This document shows, one piece after another, positions 31,351-38,558 of a stretch of DNA of 47,243 nt (positions within the stretch are counted from its first letter, which is position 1; each line of letters opens with the position of its first letter). The notes beneath the pieces are model-generated. The model was given only the letters and a program-made list of their open reading frames with translations. It did no database searches and was not told where the DNA came from. The position numbers and the translations under genes are program-made. Location of the stretch: positions 1 to 47,243 of the forward strand of contig DCUI01000040.1 in NCBI GenBank assembly GCA_002327785.1, given 5' to 3'. This stretch comes from Phycisphaerales bacterium UBA2218. GTDB taxonomy: Bacteria > Planctomycetota > Phycisphaerae > Sedimentisphaerales > Anaerobacaceae.

Positions 31351-32358
31351 GTGACGAATCGAGAACGTGTGTTGGCGGCGGTGAGCCACAGATCGCCCGA
31401 CAAGGCGCCCTACGACATTCGGTTCACACAACCGGCCCGCGAGAGAATGGCCGCGTACTATGGTGATCCGGGCTTCGAGTCCCGCCTGGGCAATTGCTTC
31501 ACCCGGCTGCGGCCTCACCTGCCCGACGCCCGCTTCGTCGAGGTCGCCCCCGACATCTGGCGGGATGAGTTCGGCGTCCGGTGGGATCGGCGCGTGGACA
31601 AGGACATCGGCGTCGTCTGCAATCGGCTCGTCACGCCGGAGAACGTCGGCAGCTTCGAGTTCCCGGACCCGAACGACCCCTCGCGTTACAGTTCCTTCGA
31701 CAAGGCGGTCCAGCCCAATGGCGACACTGCCGTGCTGGTCAGCCTGGGTTTCTCCCTCTTCGAGCGGGTCTGGACGCTGGCCGGGATGGAGACCGTCCTG
31801 ATGGCCATGGTCTCCGACAAGCGGTTCGCCAACGCACTGCTCGACCGCATCCTCGAATTCAACCTGGCGATCATCGAGAACGCCTGCACGCGGGTGGTGG
31901 ATATCTTTCGTTTCGGCGACGATTGGGGTCACCAGCGGGGCGTCCTCATGGGTCCCGACCTCTGGCGAGAATTCATCAAACCCCGTTTTCGGCGGATGTG
32001 CGAGCTTGTGAAATCCAAGGGCAAGCTCGTGATGCTGCACTGCTGTGGCAAGGTTGATGAGCTGTTCTGCGACCTGATCGAGTGCGGCCTGGACATCTTC
32101 AATCCCTTCCAGCCGGAGGTGATGGACGTCTTCGAGGTCAAGAAGCGTTACGGCGACAGACTGACCTTCTACGGCGGCATCAGCATCCAGCGGACGCTGC
32201 CGTTCGGCACGGTTCAGCAGGTCCGGGACGAGGTCCGGCGGCTTATCGACGTGGTGGGCGACAGCGGCGGCTACATCGCTTCGCCCTCGCACGACATCCC
32301 CGGCGACGCCAAACCCGAGAACATCGCCGCGATGATCGAGGTTCTCCAGAACCAATAA
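31351..32358 (+). CDS. Uroporphyrinogen decarboxylase-family (URO-D) methyltransferase-like protein
   Basis: This 335-aa TIM-barrel protein starts at GTG 31351 (AAGG 9 nt upstream). Features of the MtaA/CmuA-like branch are present: RFGDDWGHQRGVLMGPDLWREFIKPR, the zinc-type segment MLHCCGKVDEL (H230, C231, C232), LDIFNPFQPE and a C-terminal GGYIASPSHDIPGDAKPENI. This branch transfers methyl groups between corrinoid proteins and thiols rather than decarboxylating porphyrinogen. No corrinoid protein gene lies in the window. It precedes a DUF1638 gene by about 27 nt, a pairing known from corrinoid methyltransferase clusters. Confidence 0.87.
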   Translation: MTNRERVLAAVSHRSPDKAPYDIRFTQPARERMAAYYGDPGFESRLGNCFTRLRPHLPDARFVEVAPDIWRDEFGVRWDRRVDKDIGVVCNRLVTPENVGSFEFPDPNDPSRYSSFDKAVQPNGDTAVLVSLGFSLFERVWTLAGMETVLMAMVSDKRFANALLDRILEFNLAIIENACTRVVDIFRFGDDWGHQRGVLMGPDLWREFIKPRFRRMCELVKSKGKLVMLHCCGKVDELFCDLIECGLDIFNPFQPEVMDVFEVKKRYGDRLTFYGGISIQRTLPFGTVQQVRDEVRRLIDVVGDSGGYIASPSHDIPGDAKPENIAAMIEVLQNQ

Positions 32359-32385
32359 TCCCTGCGCACAGTAATGTGAGTGTAC

Positions 32386-33144
32386 ATGATTGGCAGAAGT
32401 GACTTTACCGTATTGCCCGGCGGCGCCAAACGGCTGCAACTGATCGCCTGCAAGGTGCTGCAGCGCGAGGCCTATGCCTGTGCCGCCCGATCCAGAAACG
32501 TCGTGGACGTGGTGCTCATGCCGCAAGGCTTGCACAATGAGCCGGACCGGCTCCGCACCGAGGTGCAAAAAGCTCTTGCCTGCACGCACGACATCCAGGG
32601 CCGGCGCTACGATGCGTCGCTCCTCGGTTACGGCCTGTGCAGCAACGGCGTGGTGGGGCTTTGCGCCGAGATTCCCATCGTTATCCCCCGTGGTCACGAC
32701 TGCATTACTTTGCTGCTCGGCTCCAAAGATCGCTACCAGGAATACTTCGACACGCATCGAGGGGTCTACTGGTACAGTCCCGGCTGGATCGAATCGGGCA
32801 CGCAGCCCGGCAAGGAGCGATATGAAAAACTGCTCGAAGAGTACACCACGAAGTACGGCCCGGACAACGCGCAATACCTCCTGGAGGTCGAGCAGACCTG
32901 GATGAAAGAATACCAGTGGGCCACCTATGTCGATTGGGGCCTGACCGATTCGGGCGACTACAAGGCGTTCACCAGGGATTGCGCCGCATTCCTCGGGTGG
33001 AACTACGGCGAGATGACCGGCGATCCGGGGTTGATGCAGCGGTTTATCGACGGCGTCTGGAGCGAGGAGGAATTCCTCATCGTCCAGCCCGGGCAGCGGA
33101 TCGCCGAGGACGTCACCAATAAGGGGATTATCAAAGTCCAATGA
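32386..33144 (+). CDS. DUF1638 domain protein
   Basis: The 252-aa protein contains the family hallmarks LIACKVLQREA, LMPQGLHNEPDRLR, YDASLLGYGLCSNGVVGL, RGHDCITLLLGSKDRY and YWYSPGWIESG. Conserved Cys and His in these motifs suggest a metal or cofactor site. The family is often next to URO-D-type methyltransferases and corrinoid proteins, and its biochemical role is not established as far as I know. The start could also be GTG 32380. Its stop overlaps the start of the metallophosphoesterase gene (ATGA, 33141-33144). Confidence 0.85.
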   Translation: MIGRSDFTVLPGGAKRLQLIACKVLQREAYACAARSRNVVDVVLMPQGLHNEPDRLRTEVQKALACTHDIQGRRYDASLLGYGLCSNGVVGLCAEIPIVIPRGHDCITLLLGSKDRYQEYFDTHRGVYWYSPGWIESGTQPGKERYEKLLEEYTTKYGPDNAQYLLEVEQTWMKEYQWATYVDWGLTDSGDYKAFTRDCAAFLGWNYGEMTGDPGLMQRFIDGVWSEEEFLIVQPGQRIAEDVTNKGIIKVQ

Positions 33145-34094
33145 TTCGTGCAATGTCGCCTCGAGAACTGGTTTCCGTGCTCTTTTTCCTGCTTGTGATT
33201 CTCACCATTTGCGGCATAGAGGTCGTTGTGCTTGTGCGCTCGGTCCGTAACCGTGCCCGTGGCCTGTTCGCCAGGAGGATCCTGTTTGCGAAGCCGGCCC
33301 TCGTCATTCATGCCCTTGTCCTCGCCATCTTCGCTTGTCTGCTGTATGGGCATTTCATCGAGCCTCGCTGGATTGACGTGCACGGGATGACGCTATACAC
33401 CCCACAACTCAGCGAAACCGGCTTTCGCATCGTCCAAATCTCCGACCTGCACTGTGATAGGACGGCCCGGAATGAAGAGCGGATGGTTCGGATCGTCAAT
33501 AGCCTCAAGCCGGATGTCGTCGTGGCCACGGGCGACTACCTCAACGATCTGGCTGGACTGCCTCGCCTGCGTCAAACCCTCGGGCAACTCGAAGCGCCGC
33601 TCGGCAAGTTCGCCGTGACGGGCAATTTCGAGGTCCGCTGTTGGTCGGACCTCGATCCATTCGAGGGCACCGGGTTCCGCAGGCTCGAACGAGAGACGGT
33701 CGTCGTGACAAAGGGGGACGACTGCATCGCGATCTCGGGGATGGGTTACGTCCCGTCCGATGCCTCGACGGAGCCCATCGAAGGCCTCAACGGCGACCGA
33801 TACGATGTCTTTCTTTTCCACACGCCCGACCTCATCGAGGACGTCAGCCATCACGGCGTGGACCTGTATCTCTGTGGGCACACGCACGGCGGGCAGATCG
33901 CCTTGCCTTGGTATGGGGCCCTGATCACGTTCTCGAAGTTCGGCAAGAAGTATGAATCGGGCATGTATCGCGTTGGTGATACAGTCCTCTACGTCAATCG
34001 TGGGCTGGGCATGGAGCCGCGTCCCGCGCCCCAGGTGCGGTTCCTGGCAAGGCCCGAAATCGCGGTCTTCGACGTGCTGCCCCGGCGGCAGTGA
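33141..34094 (+). CDS. Membrane-anchored calcineurin-like metallophosphoesterase with an altered GNHD motif
   Basis: Two transmembrane helices (about 9-31 and 54-70) precede a metallophosphoesterase domain with DLH (D103, H105 in ISDLHCD), GDYLND, FHTPD and GHTHGGQ. This is the order of YkuE/LpxH-like membrane phosphoesterases. The usual GNHD/E reads GNFEVRCW, so the catalytic histidine is replaced by Phe. The other metal ligands look intact. The enzyme may therefore be slow, altered in specificity, or a binding protein. It is translationally coupled to the DUF1638 gene and is followed after 27 nt by the manganese exporter. Confidence 0.85.
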   Translation: MIRAMSPRELVSVLFFLLVILTICGIEVVVLVRSVRNRARGLFARRILFAKPALVIHALVLAIFACLLYGHFIEPRWIDVHGMTLYTPQLSETGFRIVQISDLHCDRTARNEERMVRIVNSLKPDVVVATGDYLNDLAGLPRLRQTLGQLEAPLGKFAVTGNFEVRCWSDLDPFEGTGFRRLERETVVVTKGDDCIAISGMGYVPSDASTEPIEGLNGDRYDVFLFHTPDLIEDVSHHGVDLYLCGHTHGGQIALPWYGALITFSKFGKKYESGMYRVGDTVLYVNRGLGMEPRPAPQVRFLARPEIAVFDVLPRRQ

Positions 34095-34121
34095 CAGCGG
34101 GTTCAAGGGAAACGATCTCGA

Positions 34122-34682
34122 ATGCACCTTGCTACGATTGTGCTGATAGCCGTGGGCCTGGCGATGGACGCCTTCGCGGTCTCCATCGTCACAGGCAGCG
34201 TCTACAAAGAGTTGCACGTCAAGCACGTGCTTCGTATGGCATTGTTTTTCGGCGGTTTCCAGGCGGTCATGCCGGTGATCGGCTTTCTGGCCGGCCTCGG
34301 CTTGAAGGGCTACATCTCGGCCTGTGACCATTGGATTGCCTTTGCCTTGTTGTCCTTTGTGGGGGGCAAGATGATCTACGAGTCGTTCCAGATCGAGACC
34401 GCCCAGAAGGACCGCGATCCATCGAACCTGCTGATCCTTTTGGCCCTGTCCGTTGCGACGAGCATTGATGCCCTGGTCGTCGGCATCACGCTGTCCTTGT
34501 TGACGGCTTCGATTGCCCTGGCCGTGACGATCATCGGCGCCATCACGTTCGGCCTGTCCTATGCCGGGGTCTATATCGGCAAGCGCTTCGGCCACTTTTT
34601 CGAGAGTCGGATCGAAGTCGTTGGCGGTTTGATCCTCATCGCCATCGGCATCAAGATCCTGATCGAGCACCTTATGGTCTGA
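34122..34682 (+). CDS. mntP: Manganese efflux pump MntP
   Basis: The 186-aa protein has six transmembrane helices and the MntP duplicated half-motif GLAMDAFAVSI (near residue 12) and VATSIDALVVGITL (near residue 108), both with the conserved acidic residue within the membrane, plus FFGGFQAVMPVIGFLAG. MntP exports Mn2+ to relieve manganese excess. No mntR-like box or yybP-ykoY riboswitch could be recognised in the 27-nt gap upstream, so expression probably depends on the operon. Confidence 0.93.
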   Translation: MHLATIVLIAVGLAMDAFAVSIVTGSVYKELHVKHVLRMALFFGGFQAVMPVIGFLAGLGLKGYISACDHWIAFALLSFVGGKMIYESFQIETAQKDRDPSNLLILLALSVATSIDALVVGITLSLLTASIALAVTIIGAITFGLSYAGVYIGKRFGHFFESRIEVVGGLILIAIGIKILIEHLMV

Positions 34683-34823
34683 ACTCGCTGCGTCGAGTCA
34701 TCAAGACATGTGTTCATCCGCCGGCCCAGACATGCCTTGCAGCAAGCGTGTTGCGCGGGTACATTGGCAGGGCCGCGGCGTGTGTACTGTACGCCCCAGG
34801 CATGATGTCGGAAGGTTGGTAAG

Positions 34824-35864
34824 ATGCACAGGAAAGACATTCGAATCTCGGCCCTGCGCGCCGTTCTCTACGGTGTCCTTGTATTTCTCCTGGTGGGTCC
34901 GGCCTGTGGCAAGTCCGATGGGCCGCCGCGGGAGGCCCCGAGCGGCGGCAAGCCGTGGACGCGAATCGAGCCGGCCGGCCGATGGTCGTTCGTGGGCGAG
35001 GTCGCCGAAGACCAGGATTTGAGCGGTCTGGCGTGCGTCTCAGAACGGTTCGGCCTCATTGGGGCGGACGAATCCCGCGAAGTGCAGGTGGTCGAGCTGT
35101 CGCGCCAGGCCAGGACGCTGCGGATCGTGGAGACGATCCCACTGGCCCGCACAGGAGACGAAATCGACACCGAGGCCATCGCCGCCGAGGGGGATTGCTA
35201 CTACATCATCGGCTCGCACGGGATCTCCAAGAAGCAGGGCGAGTATCAAGACAACCGCTATAGCATCTTTCGCCTCCGGGTGGACCCTGCGACGAGAATG
35301 CCGGCCAGGCCAATCTCAGTAGATCGAGCAAGCCTTGCCGATCTGTTGCGTGCGGACCCCGTCCTCGGCCCGCACTTTGGGCAGCCGCTTCAGCAGCGGG
35401 GGGTGAATATCGAGGGACTGGCCGTGCGAGATGGGCGCCTGTTCGTCGGGTTGCGAGGTCCCAACCTGGAGGGCAATGCGTTCGTTGTGGAGGTCCGAGC
35501 GGATGATGTGTTCAAGGGCGGCTCGATCCCGAGTTATACACTCCACGGACTGCCGCTTGGTGCCGGACTGGGCATCCGCGAGATCGTCGCAGCGAAGTCG
35601 GATCTTCTGATCATCGCCGGTCATTCCGCCTCCGAGCCTTCCGAGAAGTACACGCAATCTGCGGATTACGACGAAGATCGCGAGTTTCTTCTTTTCTCCT
35701 GGGACGGCAAGAGGCCTGATGTGCACAAAATCGGCCCGATCCCGGACGTTCGCGGCAAGGCGGAGGCCATGACGATCCTGGAGGAGGCTGAAGATCATGT
35801 GACGGTGCTCATGCTTTTCGACGGCCCCCGGCAAGGACGGCCCACCGCCTATCGGATCTATTGA
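34824..35864 (+). CDS. Exported DUF3616-like protein
   Basis: This 346-aa protein has a hydrophobic signal (VLYGVLVFLLVGPACGKS). A cysteine follows it, but the preceding residues are a poor lipobox. Segments match DUF3616/esterase-like phytase propellers: DLSGLACVSERFGLIGADES, DTEAIAAEGDCYYIIGSHG, VNIEGLAVRDGRLFVGLRGP and KAEAMTILEE. A beta-propeller is predicted. Some relatives are annotated as phytase-like, but no catalytic proof exists here. The start has GGAAGG upstream. It ends 43 bp from the convergent GDPD gene. Confidence 0.8.
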   Translation: MHRKDIRISALRAVLYGVLVFLLVGPACGKSDGPPREAPSGGKPWTRIEPAGRWSFVGEVAEDQDLSGLACVSERFGLIGADESREVQVVELSRQARTLRIVETIPLARTGDEIDTEAIAAEGDCYYIIGSHGISKKQGEYQDNRYSIFRLRVDPATRMPARPISVDRASLADLLRADPVLGPHFGQPLQQRGVNIEGLAVRDGRLFVGLRGPNLEGNAFVVEVRADDVFKGGSIPSYTLHGLPLGAGLGIREIVAAKSDLLIIAGHSASEPSEKYTQSADYDEDREFLLFSWDGKRPDVHKIGPIPDVRGKAEAMTILEEAEDHVTVLMLFDGPRQGRPTAYRIY

Positions 35865-35907
35865 ACGGCTCGTGTTGTTTGCCGGGATGGGCAAGCTTCC
35901 ATCGTTC

Positions 35908-36795
35908 TCAAGGAGCCTTGTCGTGGGAAGCACCGGTGCCTTCCACTGGCGCGCGGCGGGCAAGTATGTGTCTTCGGAGCCAGCCCGGGCGGTTGGTGGT
36001 GATTCCGTCAACGCCCAGGGCATGGAGGCGGGCGGCGTCGGCAGGGTGGTCCACGGTCCAGGCATACAGCTTCAGGCCGGCCTTTCGCACCGCCTGGGCG
36101 AACCGCCAGGTGATGCCCGACCAGTGCACGCTCATTCCATCGAGCCCGTGAGCTTTCGCCTTCCTCGCAAGCGAGAGGCCAAACGGCCTCCACGCCTTCT
36201 TGTCGCACAGCCAGTGGCCGGGGATATCCGGCAGGATCTTCTTGGCCGCTTTCATCGTGGGCAGGTCGAAGCCGATGAGGGCAACCTGTGACCGCTTGCC
36301 GCTCCTGGTGAGGGTCTCATTCAGGATGGGCAGGATCTCGGAGCCGCATTTGACCTCGACGAACAGATGCCGGCCGGGGGGCACCGTGTCGAGCACCTCT
36401 TCCAGGAAGGGGATGGTCTCGCCCGCGAAGTCTGCGTGCTTGTGGCTGCCGACGTCCAGCCGGCGCAGGCGCGAAGAGTGTGTTGCTGCAACCTCCAGGT
36501 CCGCGCCCGACGTGCGGATCGTCGTCGGATCGTGAATGGCTACGATCCGGTTATCCCGGGTCAGGTGTACATCCACCTCGACGATGTCCGCACCGTGCTT
36601 CCACGCCAGGTTCACCGAGGCCAGCGTGTTCTCCGGCGCCAGGTGCGACGCCCCGCGATGGGCGATCACCTTCACGCACCGATCCAGATGCGCGCGGCGC
36701 AACCGCCCGGGTACGAGCCGGCTGCACACGACAAGCCAGTGAGCGTACACTCGTGCCAGAAGAACCTTGCTCTTCACGATGATCTCCAGCTTCAT
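35908..36795 (-). CDS. Glycerophosphodiester phosphodiesterase
   Basis: The start is ATG 36795 with GGGAG 5 nt upstream. The 295-aa protein has a basic N-terminal helix (possibly membrane associated) and the GDPD barrel motifs: HRGASHLAPENT (H46, E55, N56), EVDVHLT (E73, D75), HDPTT (H88), FVEVKCGSE, GFDLPTM and AWTVDHPADAARL. The paired histidines and Glu/Asp metal ligands are all present, so hydrolysis of glycerophosphodiesters to an alcohol and glycerol 3-phosphate is expected. No cleavable signal is evident, so it probably acts at the inner membrane face. An extended -10 promoter lies about 85 nt upstream. Confidence 0.9.
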   Translation of the reverse strand: MKLEIIVKSKVLLARVYAHWLVVCSRLVPGRLRRAHLDRCVKVIAHRGASHLAPENTLASVNLAWKHGADIVEVDVHLTRDNRIVAIHDPTTIRTSGADLEVAATHSSRLRRLDVGSHKHADFAGETIPFLEEVLDTVPPGRHLFVEVKCGSEILPILNETLTRSGKRSQVALIGFDLPTMKAAKKILPDIPGHWLCDKKAWRPFGLSLARKAKAHGLDGMSVHWSGITWRFAQAVRKAGLKLYAWTVDHPADAARLHALGVDGITTNRPGWLRRHILARRAPVEGTGASHDKAP

Positions 36796-36881
36796 GCGAA
36801 CTCCCGCGTTGCAGGAACCGCCGACCACCAGGATCCATGAGCGGAACACCCTCGCGGCACGTAACAATCCGCAAAATATAT

Positions 36882-36890
36882 ATTATACCA
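36882..36890 (-). promoter_or_regulatory. Extended -10 promoter for the GDPD gene
   Basis: Minus-strand TGGTATAAT combines the TGn extension with a perfect TATAAT (36887-36882). No recognisable -35 is present, which extended -10 promoters tolerate. Confidence 0.55.
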
Positions 36891-37159
36891 CAGCCGACAG
36901 TCTCCGCCGTGTGATCGGCCGTGCAAAATTCCCGATGAAGTCGGCAGAACCCCCCAAACACAAGAAAATACGCAAGAACCGGATGAGCCCAAAAGAAAGG
37001 CGGCGCGGGAGTCGGCGTCAGCGGCAGTGCGCCGTCCATCCCCAAATGGTGAGTTGTCTCGGCACGCGTTTGGCCTGGGCGCCATGCTTACGCTCGCGTA
37101 AGTATGTCTTGGCGATCCGGTGTCAAGATTTCGCCCGGCAAGGGAAAGAATGGCTGAGA
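36891..37159. other. Intergenic region with a hairpin at 37087-37102
   Basis: I see no supported gene. The plus-strand reading here is highly basic with no start signal. CTTACG-CTCG-CGTAAG (37087-37102) is a perfect 6-bp stem, extendable to 9 bp with one G-T pair. It lies downstream of the small membrane protein gene on the minus strand and could end that transcript, though no U-run is present. Confidence 0.4.
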
Positions 37160-37336
37160 TCAGCTTCCGCCGGACCCACGGAGAACCAGCAAAACCGCGA
37201 ACAGGCACAGGACGAGCAACGCAGCCCTCATGATCCGCATGAACTGCGTTCTGGGCTTGACGACAGTCCAGACAAAGCCACAGATCGCTGTCGTCAGCAG
37301 CAGACGAAGAACAAACAGGAGCATATCGAGCAGCAT
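37160..37336 (-). CDS. Small membrane protein, 58 aa, apparently leaderless
   Basis: The frame encodes two hydrophobic helices (MLLDMLLFVLRLLLTTAICG and IMRAALLVLCLFAVLLVL) separated by a basic turn (VVKPRTQF). An in-frame ATG at 37399 would add 21 residues, but the strong promoter at 37343-37372 lies within that extension, so translation should start at 37336. The ATG is 6 nt after the -10 box, so the mRNA would begin at or next to it. No family is recognised. Confidence 0.55.
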   Translation of the reverse strand: MLLDMLLFVLRLLLTTAICGFVWTVVKPRTQFMRIMRAALLVLCLFAVLLVLRGSGGS

Positions 37337-37342
37337 ATCAAC

Positions 37343-37372
37343 AATATACCCTATTTTACCAGTCTGTGTCAA
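37343..37372 (-). promoter_or_regulatory. Strong sigma-70-type promoter
   Basis: Minus-strand TTGACA (37372-37367), 18-bp spacer, TATATT (37348-37343): a perfect -35 and 5 of 6 in the -10. The transcript should start at about 37336. Confidence 0.65.
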
Positions 37373-37399
37373 GTGAGGTAGTCCCAGATTAACATGCAT

Positions 37400-37790
37400 G
37401 TGGAGGGGAGGGAAGGCGATGCCCCAAGGCGCGGTGGACGGTCTTTCGCTTGCCTCTGGATCTGCCGGTCAACGATGCACATGTCTCTCGGATATCTCTC
37501 AGAACGGAACGTCGCGTCAGGCCCATGCGTCAAAAAACTGTGGAAATTTCTCTCGGGAAAATCCGACCGTTATCCGGCCGACAAGGCGTCATTCTCAATA
37601 CTGATAGGCTCTTTTCGGAGCGAGGAAGGGCTTGCCGGGTCGAGTCGCAGGAGCGATTTTCAAGTGATAGTATCTGAGTCAGAGGAGGATCAGGCTAAAG
37701 AAAACTGTGCGAATGAGCCGAGTTCTGTGAAACGAGACATATAGAAGTGTTGGAGCTTTTTGGGACACACATTGATTAGGAGAATTGGCC
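37400..37790. other. Intergenic region, no supported gene
   Basis: A 116-residue plus-strand frame covers part of it but has no ribosome binding site and implausible composition. I see no repeat, RNA gene or clear promoter. The last 20 nt hold the ribosome binding site of the next gene. Confidence 0.45.
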
Positions 37791-38027
37791 ATGCATTATC
37801 TCGAAGAACTGAAGAAATGGCTGGGCGAGATCACGGAGATTGCCCTCTTACTGGTTGCTCTGGGGGTTGTGGTTGAGATCCTGTTCGGCGACGCCGTGCC
37901 GTTTTTTGGCGGCATTGTGGCGAACTTGACGCAGCTTCTCAACACGCTCGGCGAGAACGGACTCGTGGGGCTGATCGCATTGGCGATTATCCTTTTTCTG
38001 TTCTATCGGAAAAAGGCTACCGCGTAA
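37791..38027 (+). CDS. Small two-helix membrane protein, 78 aa
   Basis: AGGAGA 8 nt before ATG 37791 supports the start; an in-frame TTG 6 nt upstream is unlikely. An amphipathic N-terminus (MHYLEELKKWLGE) leads into one helix (IALLLVALGVVVEILFG), a loop with a leucine-rich amphipathic segment (VANLTQLLNTLGENG) and a second helix (LVGLIALAIILFLFY), then a basic KKATA tail. I do not recognise the family. The size and layout suit a small regulatory or scaffold membrane protein. Confidence 0.72.
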   Translation: MHYLEELKKWLGEITEIALLLVALGVVVEILFGDAVPFFGGIVANLTQLLNTLGENGLVGLIALAIILFLFYRKKATA

Positions 38028-38378
38028 CAGGGCGATCCCGACCGCTGGCAAGCAGGAGTAACTGGTCTGGGTGCTTGCGAGCAGCCTTCCGTGTAGTGCG
38101 ATAGCCGGGCGACTGGCTTCCTCTATTCCTTTGTTCTAAGCCAACGCTCTTGGTTCGTGTCGGTGGATGGACCGCAATCGAAACCGCCCGAATGTGGGGA
38201 CATCTCGCTCAATTCGGTGGGGAATTGATTGGGGTGCCTCCAGATTCTCCGGATTTTCGTAGAGATGCCTCACCACTGAGACACAGAGGCCACCGAGAAG
38301 ACCTGTTCGACGTGTTTCGGGACACGGGTCACGAGCCGCAAGTCGTATTCTCCCGGCCGTCCAAAGTACCGTACCTCT
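38028..38378. other. Degenerate intergenic stretch, no supported gene
   Basis: No frame with a start signal or recognisable protein is present. It lies between an intact small gene and two truncated ones, so it may be a deletion or recombination scar. Confidence 0.4.
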
Positions 38379-38552
38379 TCAGTTCGCCTCGCCGGCCTTG
38401 CCCAGAATCTCCTCGGGGAAGTTCAGGTATGCGAACTCGCCTTCCAGCTCCCATGCCTTGCGGTCGCGGGCCTTGGCCGCCGAGCGATTGCGGCGTAATC
38501 TGATTCGATACGCCGCGACCGATCTGCCGCCCCAGTTTGACGAGCAACTCAT
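38379..38552 (-). pseudogene. Probable C-terminal remnant of an unidentified protein (57 codons)
   Basis: The minus-strand frame from ATG 38552 to TGA 38379 reads with protein-like composition toward its end (KARDRKAWELEGEFAYLNFP, then EEILGKAGEAN). It has no Shine-Dalgarno and its first 15 residues look random. Its start lies next to the truncated end of the M56 gene. A genuine 57-aa protein cannot be excluded; I favour a truncated gene tail. Confidence 0.4.
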
Positions 38553-38558
38553 GGGCTA

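Noticed and set aside
31021..33153. 710-aa minus-strand frame opposite URO-D and DUF1638
   Set aside because: Both plus-strand genes match known families with coupled starts; the minus frame is their shadow.
36767..37381. 204-aa plus-strand frame
   Set aside because: It has no ribosome binding site, very basic repetitive composition, and overlaps two minus-strand promoters.
37394..37744. 116-aa plus-strand frame
   Set aside because: No ribosome binding site and no sensible protein features; left as intergenic.
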